A stretch of 64,000 nucleotides of DNA, from the NCBI RefSeq assembly GCF_001704415.2, contig NC_030827.1:42846271-42910270 (forward strand), read 5' to 3'. Shown one piece after another: positions 1 to 12,080 of the stretch. A program made the translations under genes and the position numbers. The notes beneath the pieces were generated by a model. It was not told the DNA's origin. It saw only the letters and a program-made list of their open reading frames with translations, and searched no databases. Numbering within the stretch: the stretch's first letter is position 1; the number at the start of each line of letters is the position of its first letter. This DNA is from Capra hircus. Taxonomy: Eukaryota > Chordata > Mammalia > Artiodactyla > Bovidae.

Positions 1-49
1 AGTTAATCAGGCACTCTGTCTATCAGATCTAGTACCTTAAATCTATTTG
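1..49 (-). mobile_element. BovB LINE fragment at window edge
   Basis: The first ~49 bases match the central part of BovB in antisense and closely resemble the stretch near 17,770-17,815. The match stops abruptly around base 49. The rest of the element, if present, lies outside the window. Confidence 0.6.
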
Positions 50-344
50 GCTATGTTACTTTGTTTCTTTTTTTCCCCTACTTCCTAGGCTGCTCTTTGG
101 GTGGGCGTCTTCTCTCTTTTTTTATATCTGTACTCCTAATGGATGTGGGTGTTTTCCTTGATTGGCAGTTACTTTCACCTTGAAGGCTAAGCATGAACCT
201 ATGAAAATGAGAGATAAAATCATTTTCTCAGAGTGGCTATTACTAAAGTACTTAAGCTGAAAGTCCAAAAATAGGTTACCCAGTTTTCTACATGATCCCA
301 CCTAGATTCTGATGACAAGCGTGCAAGCAGATATGGTTAGTCAG

Positions 345-530
345 TTAGTGTTAGTTGCTCAGTTGTGTCTGACTCTTTGTGACACATGGACACTATCTAT
401 GGAATTTTCCAGGCAAGAGTACTGGAGTGGGTTGCCATTTTCTTCTCTAGGGGATAGTCTTGACCTAGGGATTGGACCCAGGTCTCCTGCATTGCAGACA
501 GATTCTTTACTGTCTGAGCCACTAGGACAG
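345..530 (-). mobile_element. Bov-tA SINE
   Basis: Reverse-oriented ruminant tRNA-derived SINE. Reading the minus strand, a tRNA-like head with a pol III B-box-like stretch is followed by the BovA body (TTGCCTGG-AATTCCAT) and the tail that reads GACTCTTTGTGAC on the plus strand. It is moderately diverged. A short open frame over it is only the SINE read through and is not a gene. Confidence 0.85.
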
Positions 531-2252
531 CATGCTGCAACCAATAAGGGAGTATATTTGACTCATGAATACTTCAGACCTAGCAAAGATTGCATTGAGA
601 ACTGGTAAAGAATATGACTCATAATGGGAACTCTATTTGTATCTTTTGTCTTCATAAAGGATTCAAAGGAAATTACTCACCATACTATTTACTGAAAGTG
701 TTTGTGTCTTGTCTAAGGCTGTGTCTATACAACTGAACATGATTAGATTATATTATTTTCTGCTGTACTAATGCCAATATTAATGGCAGTGTGGATTTCT
801 TCATGGTCGATTTGATAATTTCTTTGGAGATGGGCCATTCTTATAAAATAATAACAAGCGACTGGAATCAATTGCACTGTATTGACAAGGTTTATTGTCT
901 TTTCTGAAACCACTTGAAAAGAAGTACCTGTGAATTTCACTCAGAAAACTGACTTTGGTTACAAAAGTCCTAATGCTCTATGAGTCTCCCTCTAGAAACT
1001 TATCTTTAGGAGCATGGTTTATGAATAACGTGAATAGGGTATTACATGTATAGCAGAGATTCAGGAAAAAATGGAAAGATTTCAAAGAATAAAAGTAACA
1101 AAAAGAGACCAATCATATGAAATGATAATCTCAAATAAGTTATAACTGAGATAATTTGGAGTATTTAGGCAATTTGTTGTCTCTATAATTTAATGCTGAG
1201 CTGTATGAACACTGCACTTCAATAGAAATTAGAACAGCCTGATGAGATTCCATCAAAGAAATAGAAGATGCAGGTAAAATTACTAATCTCAAGCTTTTAT
1301 GCACAGATGAATATGGCAATAAGAAAAAAAAACTAGTATAAAAAAACTGAAGGAAAGGCTGAAGCTTTCTGTGCATCTATAGAAATAATACATGCATTGA
1401 TGCAATACATATGAAGATTGATTAATTTTTACTAAGCAATTTGGTGTTTTAATTGTGCTCAATTTATGATTGGGAATATGTTATCTAAAAAAAAAAAAAA
1501 TCAATTGTAACTTCCCTAATGCCTCCATAGACTGATTTATCCAGGGTTCTCTATATAACAACTTAGAGATAACGATTGAATCATAAAGTGATTTATAGCA
1601 ATTTAACCTCTTATAAATTCTTGAGGACTTCAAAGAGCTAAGAAAAATAAAATTATAGAACAAGAGAATATATGGATTAAAGGAAAGATACAAACACAGC
1701 AAAATAAAGACATGAAGGTCTCTACATTCTTTTAAGATTTGATGAAACTAAACACTTTAACTCAGTAGCTTACTCAGCAATCATGTTGCCATAGGAACTG
1801 AAGGATGCTAGGCCTGATTCTAAGAGATGCCTGATACTAAGAGATGGATAGTCCTCTGATGGGAAACTCTGGACTGAGGATTCAACCAACAGCTTTGCCA
1901 AGCTTTCTTAAAATGGCCACATTCTCTCCCTACTCTTGCACCCAACTTTTCTTTCTTTTTCCCCTCACAAGAGTTAGCTCTGCATTCTGTCAGCTCTCCC
2001 AGCCTCCTCCAGCTCCTTCCACAGTCTCCTTCATAGATGTTTTCCCTAAAACAAAACAAAGTTTTGGACATCTAATTGTGCCGGTGTCATCTGCTTCTCA
2101 CAGTACCCAAATAACACCAGTGGTGTCAGGAGTTATCAAAACAAAACAAAACAAAGCAAGACGGGGTTTAGGACTGGCTTAATCATCGCCTTGTGGGTGA
2201 AGAGGAACGATACTGTCCTGTTTGGTAGGTGGGGCAAGACACTGCCTCATAC
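531..2252. other. No gene or assigned repeat
   Basis: AT-rich sequence with no convincing coding frame. It includes an A run near 1488-1500 and a pyrimidine-rich patch at 1920-2020. AAAAC repeats occur near 2140. I recognise no family in it. Confidence 0.5.
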
Positions 2253-2253
2253 A

Positions 2254-2467
2254 GAAAGAAAGAAAGAAAGTGAAGTTGCTCAGTCGTGCCCGACTCTTTG
2301 CGACCCCATGGATAGTAGCCTGCACCAAGCTTCTCCGTCCATGGGATTTTCAAGGCAATAGTACTGGAGTGGGTTGTCACTTCCTTCTCCGGGGAATCTT
2401 CCCAACCCAGGGATCAAACCCAGGTCTCTCACATTGTAGACAGATGCTTTACCGTCTGAGCCAAGGC
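2254..2467 (-). mobile_element. Bov-tA SINE with AAAG tail
   Basis: Reverse-oriented SINE whose 3' tail, at the left, is an (AAAG)n run at 2254-2270. The B-box region in sense (GGTTTGATCCC) is fairly well kept. The right edge is the tRNA-like head ending near CTGAGCC. Confidence 0.85.
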
Positions 2468-2671
2468 AGTGTTAATTGCTAAGGAGTTTATTGCTGGTGG
2501 CGGGAAACTATCTCAGTGGAGAAGAATGCTGTGCTAGGGATGAGGATTCAGGCATTTGACAGCTGTGTGTTAACAATGCTTATAAAGACAGTGAACTTGG
2601 CTAGTTCCTTCTAAGTTGTATTGATGCCCTGTGGAGGGATAGTAAGAAACTGAGGGCTGCTAACAAGCCTT

Positions 2672-3889
2672 GGTATCTTACAAAGAGGCCTTTATTTTCT
2701 GTAGTGAAAACATAGGCAGAGATATGCAACAGGCTGACGATCTAACAGAGCTGTAGGGCTTTGGAGGATCTGAGTGATCACCCAGTGTTCTGCTTTGTTT
2801 TGCCAAGGCCAGGGTGCTGGCTGGGAAGACCCAAGGCCCTGAAACACAGGATGGGAATACCTTGATGTTATTTCTGCACTTGTCCATAAACCTCTGGGCT
2901 TCAGAGGTGGACTGCCTTCTTGAGAGAGAGCTATCATTTTCACTGAAGGCCTTGTGGCTGGCATGGTACTACTGTAGTCCTCCACCAGTGGCTACTTGGG
3001 CAGGTGGCAGCAAGTGGTAGGCACTGTGCTGTCTACTGGCTCTGCTGGTTCTGGTTAAGCAGCTGATGAACTCGGCTGAGCAGGACGTGAACTTCATGTG
3101 TCAGCTGCACAGTGGTGGAGGCGATGATGCCCTTGTGGTGCTGCTAGCTGGCCTTGTCTGCTGGTCACCATCCTGATGCTGGCTGGCCTGGCCATTTCCC
3201 CTGCTTGATCACTGATGCTATGTTGTCAGCAGACATTGCTCTGGTTGCCTCAGTCTTGGTCTTGCTCCTTGGTCTGCTGTACCAAGTGGGCATGAGTGGA
3301 TACTGCCTACCCTTCTGTTATTGCCCCATCTGATATTGCCCCCCTCTACCCCACTGCTCAAGGTGACCACAGTAGCAATGAAACCATCTTTACCGTCTCA
3401 GGATGGTTGTCTGCTGGCCAGGGTCCTACAATTGCATCCATCATCACCAGCCTCAGACAACCCAATCAGAGTCCTTTCCATTCCCTGCCTCAGCATCCTG
3501 AGTGAGTGTTGTGTGTGTATGTGTGAGAAGCAGATGGTGAGTGTGTCTGAGTATGTACATGCCCCAGGACTGCCTACCCCTCTGGTGGGATTGCATGATT
3601 TGTGATTAAGAGCCTGTGTATACCTACACATTCACATCACAGTCTGGTGAATGCATATCTCCTTGGAACTGGGGTTTGTGTCCGTGGAATTGTGAGTCTG
3701 CCTGTCTGGCATATGTGGGTCTCTAGGCTGAGAAGTATCTGGGAACCTTGAAAGGTCTTGACTGTTGTTAGCAGCACCACTTAAGTCCAATCCTGCCTTG
3801 TAATACCCGTCAGGCACTTCCATAAAAATCACTATTTTCTCACATGACAGCTGCAGTAAGGACCCTTCACTGAGAGTCACTGGTGGCAA
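2672..3889. other. G+C-richer unassigned stretch holding copy 1 of a local duplication
   Basis: Non-repeat sequence richer in G+C than its surroundings, especially 2,990-3,260 where CTG/TGG words dominate. The segment 2796-3071 recurs in shortened form at 4110-4336. Short frames exist on both strands, but none looks like a known protein and none is sustained. A pseudogene or degraded exon cannot be excluded. Confidence 0.4.
2796..3071 (+). repeat. Local duplication, longer copy
   Basis: This 276-base segment aligns end to end with 4110-4336. The longer copy carries extra bases at some 30 places, whereas substitutions are few. See the matching entry and the finding for interpretation. Confidence 0.8.
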
Positions 3890-4070
3890 AGTGGAGAGAA
3901 CATGGGCTTGGACGATCTGAACTGGGATCCCTCCTCTAACACTTACCTGCTGGGAACTTGGACAAGTGACTTAACCTTTCTGTACCTCAGTTTCTTGAAG
4001 GTCATGGTCCTGGTCCTGGTGGGGCTATTGACTGTGCAGAATAAATAACATCATGGATGGAAGAACTGGG
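3890..4070 (+). mobile_element. MIR SINE
   Basis: Old mammalian tRNA-derived MIR. Recognisable segments in order are an AGAGAACATGGGCTTGGA-like head, ACTTACCTGCTGGGAACTTGGACAAGTGACTTAACC-like core words, and CTCAGTTTCTTGA at the 3' side. It is strongly diverged, as expected for this age. Confidence 0.65.
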
Positions 4071-4109
4071 CATGTGGTAGATGTGCAGCAGGAGTGGTGG
4101 CTGTCAAGT

Positions 4110-4336
4110 GTTTTGGCAAGGCCAGGGTGCTGGCTGGGAAACAAGCCTGAACACAGGATGGAATATTGATGTTATTTCTGCTTGTGTATCTGGCTTCAGA
4201 GTGGACTGCTTTGAGAGAGTATCATTTTCACTGAAGCTTGTGCTGCATGGTATACTGTAGTCACAGTGGCACTGGGCAGGTGCAGCAGTGGGCACTGTGC
4301 TGTTACTGCTCTGCTGTTTGGTAAGCACTGATGAAC
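4110..4336 (+). repeat. Local duplication, shortened copy
   Basis: Second copy of 2796-3071, reduced to 227 bases. It keeps the same order of words (GCCAGGGTGCTGGCTGGGAA, TTGATGTTATTTCTGC, TATCATTTTCACTGAA, GGCACTGTGCTGT). It differs almost only by small losses, often of one base in a homopolymer or one short repeat unit (for example GGGCTT to GGCTT, AGAGGT to AGAGT). Similarity stops at GATGAAC. Confidence 0.8.
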
Positions 4337-4339
4337 CGG

Positions 4340-5465
4340 GAACAAAACAAAATAAAAAAAAAAAACTCTCCCCTGAAGGAAACAGATGGTCCCCTTCTCC
4401 ACTTCTTGCTGCAGGCTGGTAATTGGTAGGTCCCAAGATAACCGTATTGGGCTTCACAAGGAAGGAAAGAGACTGTTGTACAATGAATGAGTTGAAAGAA
4501 ATAGGTGATATATACATGAGCTAGGATAATACTCTTGGGATGGGATTTTGAAGATGCTTCATTAAAGAGGCCAGAATGCAAGACTGTATAAGCAAGTATT
4601 CTTGACTTGGGACAGTTAATTGACTTTTCCTGCGACAAGACATATCCTAGCAAGGGCCTAGCAGATGAAGTAAGCTCATGGCTGCAGTGGCTCTTGGAGA
4701 CCTAAAAAAAAGTGATGATCAATGTCAAGTGGAGTAAAAATATCTGACTTGTGCTGTCTAACATTAGAGGCAGGAATAAAGAGGCTGAGGGAAGTAGGCA
4801 TACTGGAGTGGATACCTTATGTGAGGCCAGAAAATCTAGCAGATTACTGTGTTCCACAGGAGAAACCAGAGGTCACACTATTCTCTAGGCAGTCATCAAA
4901 ATGCTGGTGAGAGGGACACTAGTATCAGAAATTCTGTAGGGCCTCCTCTGTAGGCCAGAGCTGGTGGTAGAAAAAGCAGATACAGTCTTTAGAAGCCAGG
5001 TACCAAAATTACACATCAAATGCCAGGAGGACACAATTATTCTAAAGATCAGCAAGGTCAAAGGGGCAGCCAAATGAGCTTGGCCCTTGGGGAGTGGTAA
5101 AGGTGGTTATTGAAAAGTGGCATCCCTGGCAACAAGAGTGGTCTTTAATAACTGTAACCCAAAAATAAAAAGGAAAGGAGGGAGGATAGGGAGGCTGAGA
5201 AGTAAAGACAGTCCCCCCTCTGAAAAGTGAAAATCTCTTGCTCGATACTCATATATGAGCCAATTTTCAAATACTGAACCCATAACATCCAAACAGTGGG
5301 CACACCTCACAGTGAAAGGGGTTAGGTAAAAGCCATATGACCTTGGGACCTGCTGGTTGTGTCACGTAGTTTACCATCTAGAGTCAGTAAGTCCTGCAGA
5401 ACTCTAGCAATCTAGCCAAGTTGTCAGTCCAGAGGCAGTACTCTGAAATTAAGCAGAGCTCTCAG
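4340..5465. other. No gene or assigned repeat
   Basis: Mixed-composition sequence with an A run near 4350-4365. No coding frame looks real and no repeat family is recognised. Confidence 0.45.
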
Positions 5466-5466
5466 G

Positions 5467-5908
5467 ACTTTTCCAGTAGTCTTAAATGGATGTAAAAGTT
5501 GGACTATAAAGAAGGCTGAGTGCTGAAGAATTGATGCTTTTGGACTGTGGTGCTGGAGAAGACTCTTGAGAGTCCTTTGGACTGCAAGGAGATCAAAACA
5601 GTCAATCCTATAGGAAATCAATCCTGAGTATTCATTGGAAGGACTGATGCTGAAGCTGAAGCTCCAATACTTTGGCCACCTGATGCAAAGAGCTGACTCA
5701 TTACAAAAGATTTTGATGCTGGGTAAGATTGAAGGCAGGAGGAGAAGGGGATGACAGAGGATGAGATGGTTGGATGGCATCACCGATTCAATGGACATGA
5801 GTGTGAGCAAGCTCTGGGAGATGGTGAAGGATACGAAATCTGGCATGTTGCAGTCCATGGGGTCTCAAAGAGTTGAACATGACTGAGTGACTGAATAACA
5901 ACAACAAA
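5467..5908 (+). mobile_element. BovB LINE, 3' end
   Basis: 5'-truncated BovB in sense orientation. It starts in the codons for the C-terminal part of the reverse-transcriptase protein (the region reading SWTVKK in better copies). It runs through the basic Arg-rich segment and the 3' UTR, and ends in an (AAC)n-like tail at 5898-5908. The coding frame is broken. The plus-strand order matches the copies at 19302 and 38242. Confidence 0.9.
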
Positions 5909-6425
5909 ATCTCAGCATGTAGTGTATTCATTAAGTCAGAGACTTCCCTGTGATGCTGTGTGTCCCTAAGGAAAGAACATGGAGATCTGGGAACCATAGC
6001 ATGGAAGCAGGATTATCCTCGTTGACCATCACGCTCCATAACTAGGTGGGGGATTTTATTTTTCTATATACAATGCTCTGGGATTTGCAGAGTTGGAGGT
6101 CTTTATAAGCAAAGGGAACATATATTTGCTGGGGGACACAGAAGAGGTCCCATTGAAGTGCATGCTATGGTGCTGTCTGGGTATTTTGGATTCTTTGTAG
6201 CTAGAGACCACCTGGGTAGATGAGAAGTCATCATACTGACAGAGGCAATTGACCTTGATAATAAGAGGCCACAGGGCTACTTTTCAGGCAGTAGGAGTGA
6301 TGAAAAATACATGTAGAACCCAGCTTGTTCAGGTGGGCACCTCCTAGTATTCACCTGCCCAGTTGTAACTATGAATAGATATGTGTAGCAACCATCATCT
6401 GAGGGTCTGGTTAACCAGGGATACA
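5909..6425. other. No gene or assigned repeat
   Basis: About 500 bases of unassigned sequence between two BovB fragments. No sustained frame. Confidence 0.4.
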
Positions 6426-6687
6426 GTTGTTGTTCAGTCACTGAGACACATCTGACTCTTTGCAATCTCATGGACTGCAGCATGCCAGGCTTCTCTGTCC
6501 TTCATTATCTCCCAGAGTTTGATCAAATTCATGTCCATTGAGTTGGTGATGCCATCTAATAATCTCACCTCTGCTTACCCCTTCTCCTTTTGCTTTCAAT
6601 CTTTCCCAGCATCAGAGTCTTTTCCATTGAGTTGGCTCTTCACATGAAGTGGCCACAGTATTGGAGCTTCAGCTTAAGCATCAGTCC
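6426..6687 (-). mobile_element. BovB LINE 3' segment of an inverted copy
   Basis: Antisense BovB 3' end from the tail (GTTGTTGTTCAGTCACTGAG) back to the TTGGAGCTTCAGCTTAAGCAT region. It is more diverged than most BovB copies here. It abuts a sense BovB 5' segment at about 6693, giving an inverted arrangement. Confidence 0.85.
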
Positions 6688-6692
6688 ACTAT

Positions 6693-6773
6693 AGGAGGGA
6701 ATGGCAAACAACTCCAGTATTCTTGCCTCTAACACCCTACGAACAGTATGAAAAGAGATACATACTTCCCAGG
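6693..6773 (+). mobile_element. BovB 5' segment, inverted relative to its neighbour
   Basis: About 80 bases match the 5' region of BovB in sense: GGGAATGGCAAAC, CAGTATTCTTGCCT, then the BovB-specific words GAACAGTATGAAAAG and TTCCCAGG. The GAACAGTATG words separate it from a Bov-tA SINE, which has GGACAGAGGAGCC at that place. Confidence 0.7.
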
Positions 6774-9563
6774 AAAGAAGGTTTGAGTCTCTCTACTCTA
6801 GTATTGAGGTGCACCATCAACAATGTGCTGAGATGATCACTGAGTATAAAGGGAATTGTGAATGGATAACAGAGGAGGGATAGTTTAAATATCACTTGTA
6901 GTCTCAAGATTAGATTGACGGCATCAAAACTGCCTCTTCTGAGTTTCTCGTCAGGTAGGGAGGCCCATGGGAACCCTGGATAAGATGCTTCCCAAGTAGA
7001 GAGTAAAATAAATGTATCTGATGCAAGAGGTGGCCTGTGGCATTCATCAACTTATGTTTCTCAGAAGTTCCAATTGAGCAGAGCATAGTTCAGCAACAGT
7101 TCCTATTGCTGTGCTCTGAAAGCCATCACCACTATCAAACCAAGGCTGACAATCCCCATCACTTTTCCCAGCCAAGGCTGAGAGCTTTGCTGACAGCAGC
7201 AGGCTAGGGCATTCCTGGAGGCACAGAACGCCTTTATTGGGCCTTTTTGGTGCAGTCTTTCCTATTGGTCCTTGACAATGCCAGACTTTCTTAGATCTGC
7301 CTTCATCTGTTTCTTTCCTTCTTCTCAAGAGTCAGATAAACATCTTGGTTTGAAGACTCTTTAAGACCTCCTGGTTCCTTTCTAATTTTCTCATAGACAT
7401 TTCCCTTAACAAACCTTTTGCCCATCTGATCTTGTCTTGGCATCTGTTTCTCAGAGAACCTGCATTATACTTTGGTGGTGATTGAAAACGTAGGTCAATT
7501 TGGGGAGTTTAAGTAAACTGGATCCTTTATCCAGACTGCTCTGTAGTTCTAATAAGACCATAAGTATTTCTTGCTTCTTATAAATACCGATTGGCTTTTC
7601 TTCAATTGTTGATGATAGTCAGTGCTCTAATCCACCCAGCAACCTTTCATTTTTTCTTCCTTAATAGAAGACAGGAAGGATAAGCCAACAAGACTGTGTG
7701 AATATTTACTATTTCCCTACAACTATTAAACAGGCAACTCAAAACACATGGCTGTCTGACAATAGACTACTTCTAAGGGAGGATCTATGTTAGAAAGTAG
7801 AGATATTTATGGGGCAAAAGTACTGAAGTCAAAACCTCCACTTGTATCAATATTCTGATAGTTTACTTGGTTTAGTCTTTTCATTAGCTTCAAATTCTAA
7901 TAAATAATTAAGAAAGCTCACAAGATGCTTTGTGGAAGGAGAATATTAGTGAAAGGATTATTGCATCCTTCACTGGTGAGTCAGTTGAATAGGAAGCACA
8001 CATAGTGCTAACTAATTTCTTGAACAAATAAATGCCTGTGATTGGATGTATATGTAAATTATTTTTTACATTACTAATATCATTATCAGCATAAATACTT
8101 TATGGCATTTATTATAGCAGGTTTCATGTAGTTGATGCCTCCAGAAATATATGTTGGTCTGAAATTAAAAAAAAAAAATCTTTGAGAATTGAATTTAACT
8201 AAATACATGCCATAAAAGTAAAACTGACTTGCCAGCTGGGGGTGGCAAAGAAATAAATAGAGCAAGGTTTTACCCAGTGGATTCTTCTGGTCCCATTAGT
8301 GGAAGAACCACATTGCAGCATAAGTACCTTTGCCTATGGTAATTCTTACTGACATCCAAATGGCCTAAACTGATACCAGGTTGACATGATGCAGTTGGTA
8401 ATTTGGGAAAATGCCAACCCAACATTCATGTTTCAAGGTGGGACTCAGTCAGGGGCTTAACTGCTTTCAATATGATTATAGTTTCTAGCTAGATAGGCAG
8501 CAATTATCCAGTCTATGCAGGGTTTGACACTCTGAGAAAGGAAAAGTTTTCCAGTTTTATCCCATTTACAACTTCTCCCAAAGCATACTTCATAGGGAAG
8601 GATAGACGAAGTTAGTTATAGGGAATTTCTATTAAGTATGGAAATAGATAGCGAATAAAAGGGAAAAGATGGCATATGACAAAATTAAGGGGACGAGAAC
8701 CGTTTTATGAATGTTTTCTGGAAAATCCAAACAGTTTTGTGACATTTTAGACAGGAAAAGTCATTTTTATACTGAAGTAATGTAGGGTTGTGCAAACCTT
8801 CATATCAGCTGATAAAGAAAAATATTGCTTTCATAGGTTCACACAAGAAGTTCAAGTATTTCATCTCGGCTTCGATTTTTAAGCCATTTTCCTGCAAACT
8901 GGCAAATTTCTGCCTACAGCAAACTGATGAAAATTCATGGGTGTTTTCATTCCCCCAGTTTAGGGAGGAATAGTAAAACTTTTGCCTTAGATCAAATTTT
9001 TGAATATTTAAGGGGAGGAAAAAAAACATCATTTCTCAAATGTGAATACCCAAAGTGAAATGTGGCTGTTTCTTACATTTTTAGATGCCTGGAAGTTTTC
9101 CACAAACTTCTATAACAGAGACTCTGCAGGCTTCTGCTATAAATGTTTCAGGAACTGTCTAGGGAAATATTCTATTGAGAGGGAAGGCAGGATTATCTAG
9201 CAGATAGAGCGTGGAATGTGGACTTAGACAACCATCTGAGACCTGCACCTGCCTCTTTCTTTGCCTTATGGTGCAGTACCGTATAAATGATTCAGGCTCT
9301 CTTTGCTTATATTTTTCCCTGTGGCAATAGAGGGAAATGGGCTAAGCATTAGCCCCTTCTCAACAATCAGAGAATACCATAAAGGTAAATATGACATTGT
9401 CTGTAAAGTGCTCTGACCTGTAATCCAGAAATATAGTGCAGAGATGTGAGGCCACAAAGTTTGTGTAAACATCAGAGAATCTGAGCCTGGAGATCTGTGT
9501 GGCCTGGCTCCTTACTTCTATATTTGATCAGGGGTCCTCATGACATACAATCAACAATGCATG
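6774..9563. other. No gene; unassigned DNA
   Basis: Nearly 2.8 kb without a recognised young repeat. 7,040-7,470 is a little G+C richer and has a 93-codon frame on the minus strand (7047-7328) with no recognisable domain. The remainder is AT-rich. Old fossil repeats may be present but are too diverged for me to name. Confidence 0.4.
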
Positions 9564-9564
9564 A

Positions 9565-9762
9565 GTTCTCAGTCACTTCAGTTGTGTCCAGTTCTTTGCG
9601 ACCCTGTGGACTGTAGCCCGCCAGGCTCCTCTGTCCATTGGATTCTCCAGGCAAGACTACTACCATGCCCGCCTTCAGGGGATCTTCCCTACCCAGGGTT
9701 TGAACCTGCATCTCTAGCATTGAGAGGTAGGTTCTCTGCCACTGAGCCACCCAGGAAGCCCA
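9565..9762 (-). mobile_element. Bov-tA SINE
   Basis: Reverse-oriented SINE. In sense it opens with a tRNA-like head containing a good B-box (GGTTCAAACCC) and continues to the GACTG/GTCGCAAAGA body. The head end on the plus strand reads CCACCCAGGAAGCCCA. Confidence 0.85.
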
Positions 9763-10496
9763 TAGTCAATAGTATGTATTGCCAATTTCTAATGCCATCA
9801 ACACATATCTTTCCTTCAGCTTCTGGAACATGTTAGTCTTCCTATCACGAACTCAGGAAGGAAGGAAGGAAAACTACCTCTACTAGTCCATCAGCTTCTA
9901 TCGATTGTCCAATATGCACAATGCATCCTGCTGGGTGTTAGACCTCCCACAAAAGTCTCTTAGGATAATAATGGTTTATAAAACATAGTAGCTATTCTCA
10001 GAACACTTGTAATCATGATTCGGTTATAAAGGAGAAGTGCCTGAAGTATTAAAAATCTATAAGATACTCATAGATGATGATTAGAAATAATGATTCTAAA
10101 GAGTTTAAAAATTAGAAGGAGGAAAGGCATGAGGATTTAGAGTGACTCCATTGCATATGTTTAAGTGTGTAATTAGGGAAAATGCTCAAATACAGAAGGA
10201 AAAATGTGTAAACTCTCAGAAGTATAAAATAAATAAAATGAAAATGGTATTCTTGGAAGTTATGCTTAAAAAAAGCAATTTGTTGTAATTGATGATTGCC
10301 ATCATTTATTTCACTATTCTCGTTGAATTTAAGCAAATTTTTTTTTTGCTCTGTTCTACTTATTATTTGTCTTATATGCTAAGTTTGAGGAATTTGATAA
10401 CTTGTTTGAAACTCCGTTCAGTTAGTCATTATGGATGTGTCTTATGCAGTAAATTCAGAGTGAAAAGAGGATCGTGTGCTACAAGGGGAAGAGAAC
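9763..10496. other. No gene or assigned repeat
   Basis: AT-rich sequence with a short GGAA repeat near 9856-9871. No credible coding frame. Confidence 0.4.
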
Positions 10497-10620
10497 TGGT
10501 TGGGGATCACAGTGATCTCACTGTGACAATGAGCAGTCTCTTAACCTCTCAAGGCATCTGGTGGTTCATCTGTAAAATAAGAGGATTGGGCTAGATTTCA
10601 TTGGCCAGTTCTACAATTTT
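10497..10620 (+). mobile_element. MIR-like SINE fragment
   Basis: Contains the typical MIR 3' order CTTAACCTCTC then CATCTGTAAAATAAGAGG, followed by a diverged GGGCTAGAT-type continuation. Head not recognised. Confidence 0.5.
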
Positions 10621-11241
10621 CTGGAGAAAAAATGCTTCATCCTTGCACTGCTAGAAAACTAATATTGCTTTCACATTCTGTCAGGGTCCATAATTATTTC
10701 TCAATGTCAAAACATCTACTCAATTCAAAGAGAAGATCATCCAGCTTTAAATTACATATAGAAAGTGTCATTTGCTTTATGTTGAAAATTGAAAAGTTGG
10801 ATTTTATTTTAAACAAGCATGTTTTAATGTGTCATGCACACAACCTTGAACAAATTTATTTGTGCTGCATGGTATAAATAATGTGAATGGTAGTAGTATA
10901 CTAGAAAAAAGTCAGACTTTTTGAGCATAAAATCAAAATTTTCTAGAATTAAAAAATATGGTTTTAAACATTTAATATTGTAAACAAACAATAAGTAATT
11001 CAGCAAGATACAGCTACTTTAACTGATTATGGAATGTCTTCACTTATTCATATAAAAGTCGTTATTGAATTTTATGAGGTGTTATGCAGTCTAGATAAGC
11101 ACAGTCCAACAGAAATATAATTTAAGCTACGTGTGCAATTTAAAATTTTGTAACTCATTAAGGAGAGTAGAAAACACATAAGTTTTGCATATTAAAAAAA
11201 GAATAAACTATTCAAAATTTACTTAATTTGTACAATATTAC
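10621..11241. other. No gene or assigned repeat
   Basis: AT-rich, with short frames on both strands and nothing recognisable. Confidence 0.4.
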
Positions 11242-11452
11242 GGCTTCCTTGGTGGCTCAGCAAGTAAAGAATCTGCCTTCAATGCAGAAAACACAAGAGA
11301 CACAGGTTGGATCCCTGAGTCTGGAAGATCCCCAGGAGGAGGAAATGGCAACCCACTTCAGTATTCTTGCCTGGAAAATCCCATGGACAGAGGAACCTAG
11401 CGGGCTGCAGTCCAAAAAGGTTGCAAAATGTCAGATGCAACTGAGCAAATAA
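11242..11452 (+). mobile_element. Bov-tA SINE
   Basis: Sense copy from GGCTTCCTTGGTGGCTCAG (A-box region) through a B-box-like GGTTGGATCCC, then the CCTGGAAAATCCCATGGACA body. It is followed directly by a short (CA)n run at 11453-11466, a common end for these SINEs. Confidence 0.9.
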
Positions 11453-11466
11453 GCACACACACACAG

Positions 11467-12080
11467 TAGAGTATTATCATTTCAGCAGAAAGTTGAGACG
11501 CTGCAGTTTTTAACTAAAACTTCAAAATTCAGTGTGTTTTTACTTTGAACTAGCCATATTTTGGGTATATAATACAATAGCCGCATGTGGCTAGGCCACC
11601 TGGACTGTATAATGGGATAGACTGTATAATGATGTATATGATGACAGACTGAACAGTAAATCAAAAGTGTAAAAATTTCCACTATTCAGAGTTTTTAAAG
11701 CATCACAAGATTAATATTGTTGAATATATGCCCAACATTTGATGTATTTCTACTTTTCATATGTGCTCTTTATGTGGGAAGATTATTCTTGGTATTTTTA
11801 AATAAATACATTCTTAATTAACACACTTTTGTAGTCTACTAATATCCTTTTATCCTTGTTCCCTCTGTTTCCCTCATATCAGTGTTACACTGCAAGTGTG
11901 AAGCTGAATCATGAGTCAGGAGCAAAATATTCCTTTAATACGTTACATATGATTAAAGAATTAAAGCAGCTCGATACAAAGTATGTTTTTTCATGAACTT
12001 TCTATAGCTTTATAATTTCCATAATTTCTGCTGGCATGCATTTGTAAAGGCTTTCTACTAAGTGATATAGACCTTCTCTG
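11467..12080. other. No gene or assigned repeat
   Basis: AT-rich sequence between two SINEs; nothing recognised. Confidence 0.4.

Noticed and set aside
2692..2985. 97-codon minus-strand frame as a conserved gene
   Set aside because: No domain, overlapping frames in other phases, and the local duplicate at 4110-4336 destroys the frame by many small losses.
7047..7328. 93-codon minus-strand frame in a G+C-richer patch
   Set aside because: No recognisable motif and no continuation; kept only as unassigned sequence.
9560..9765. tRNA gene because of the good B-box
   Set aside because: The B-box belongs to the tRNA-derived head of a Bov-tA SINE; no cloverleaf with acceptor stem is formed.
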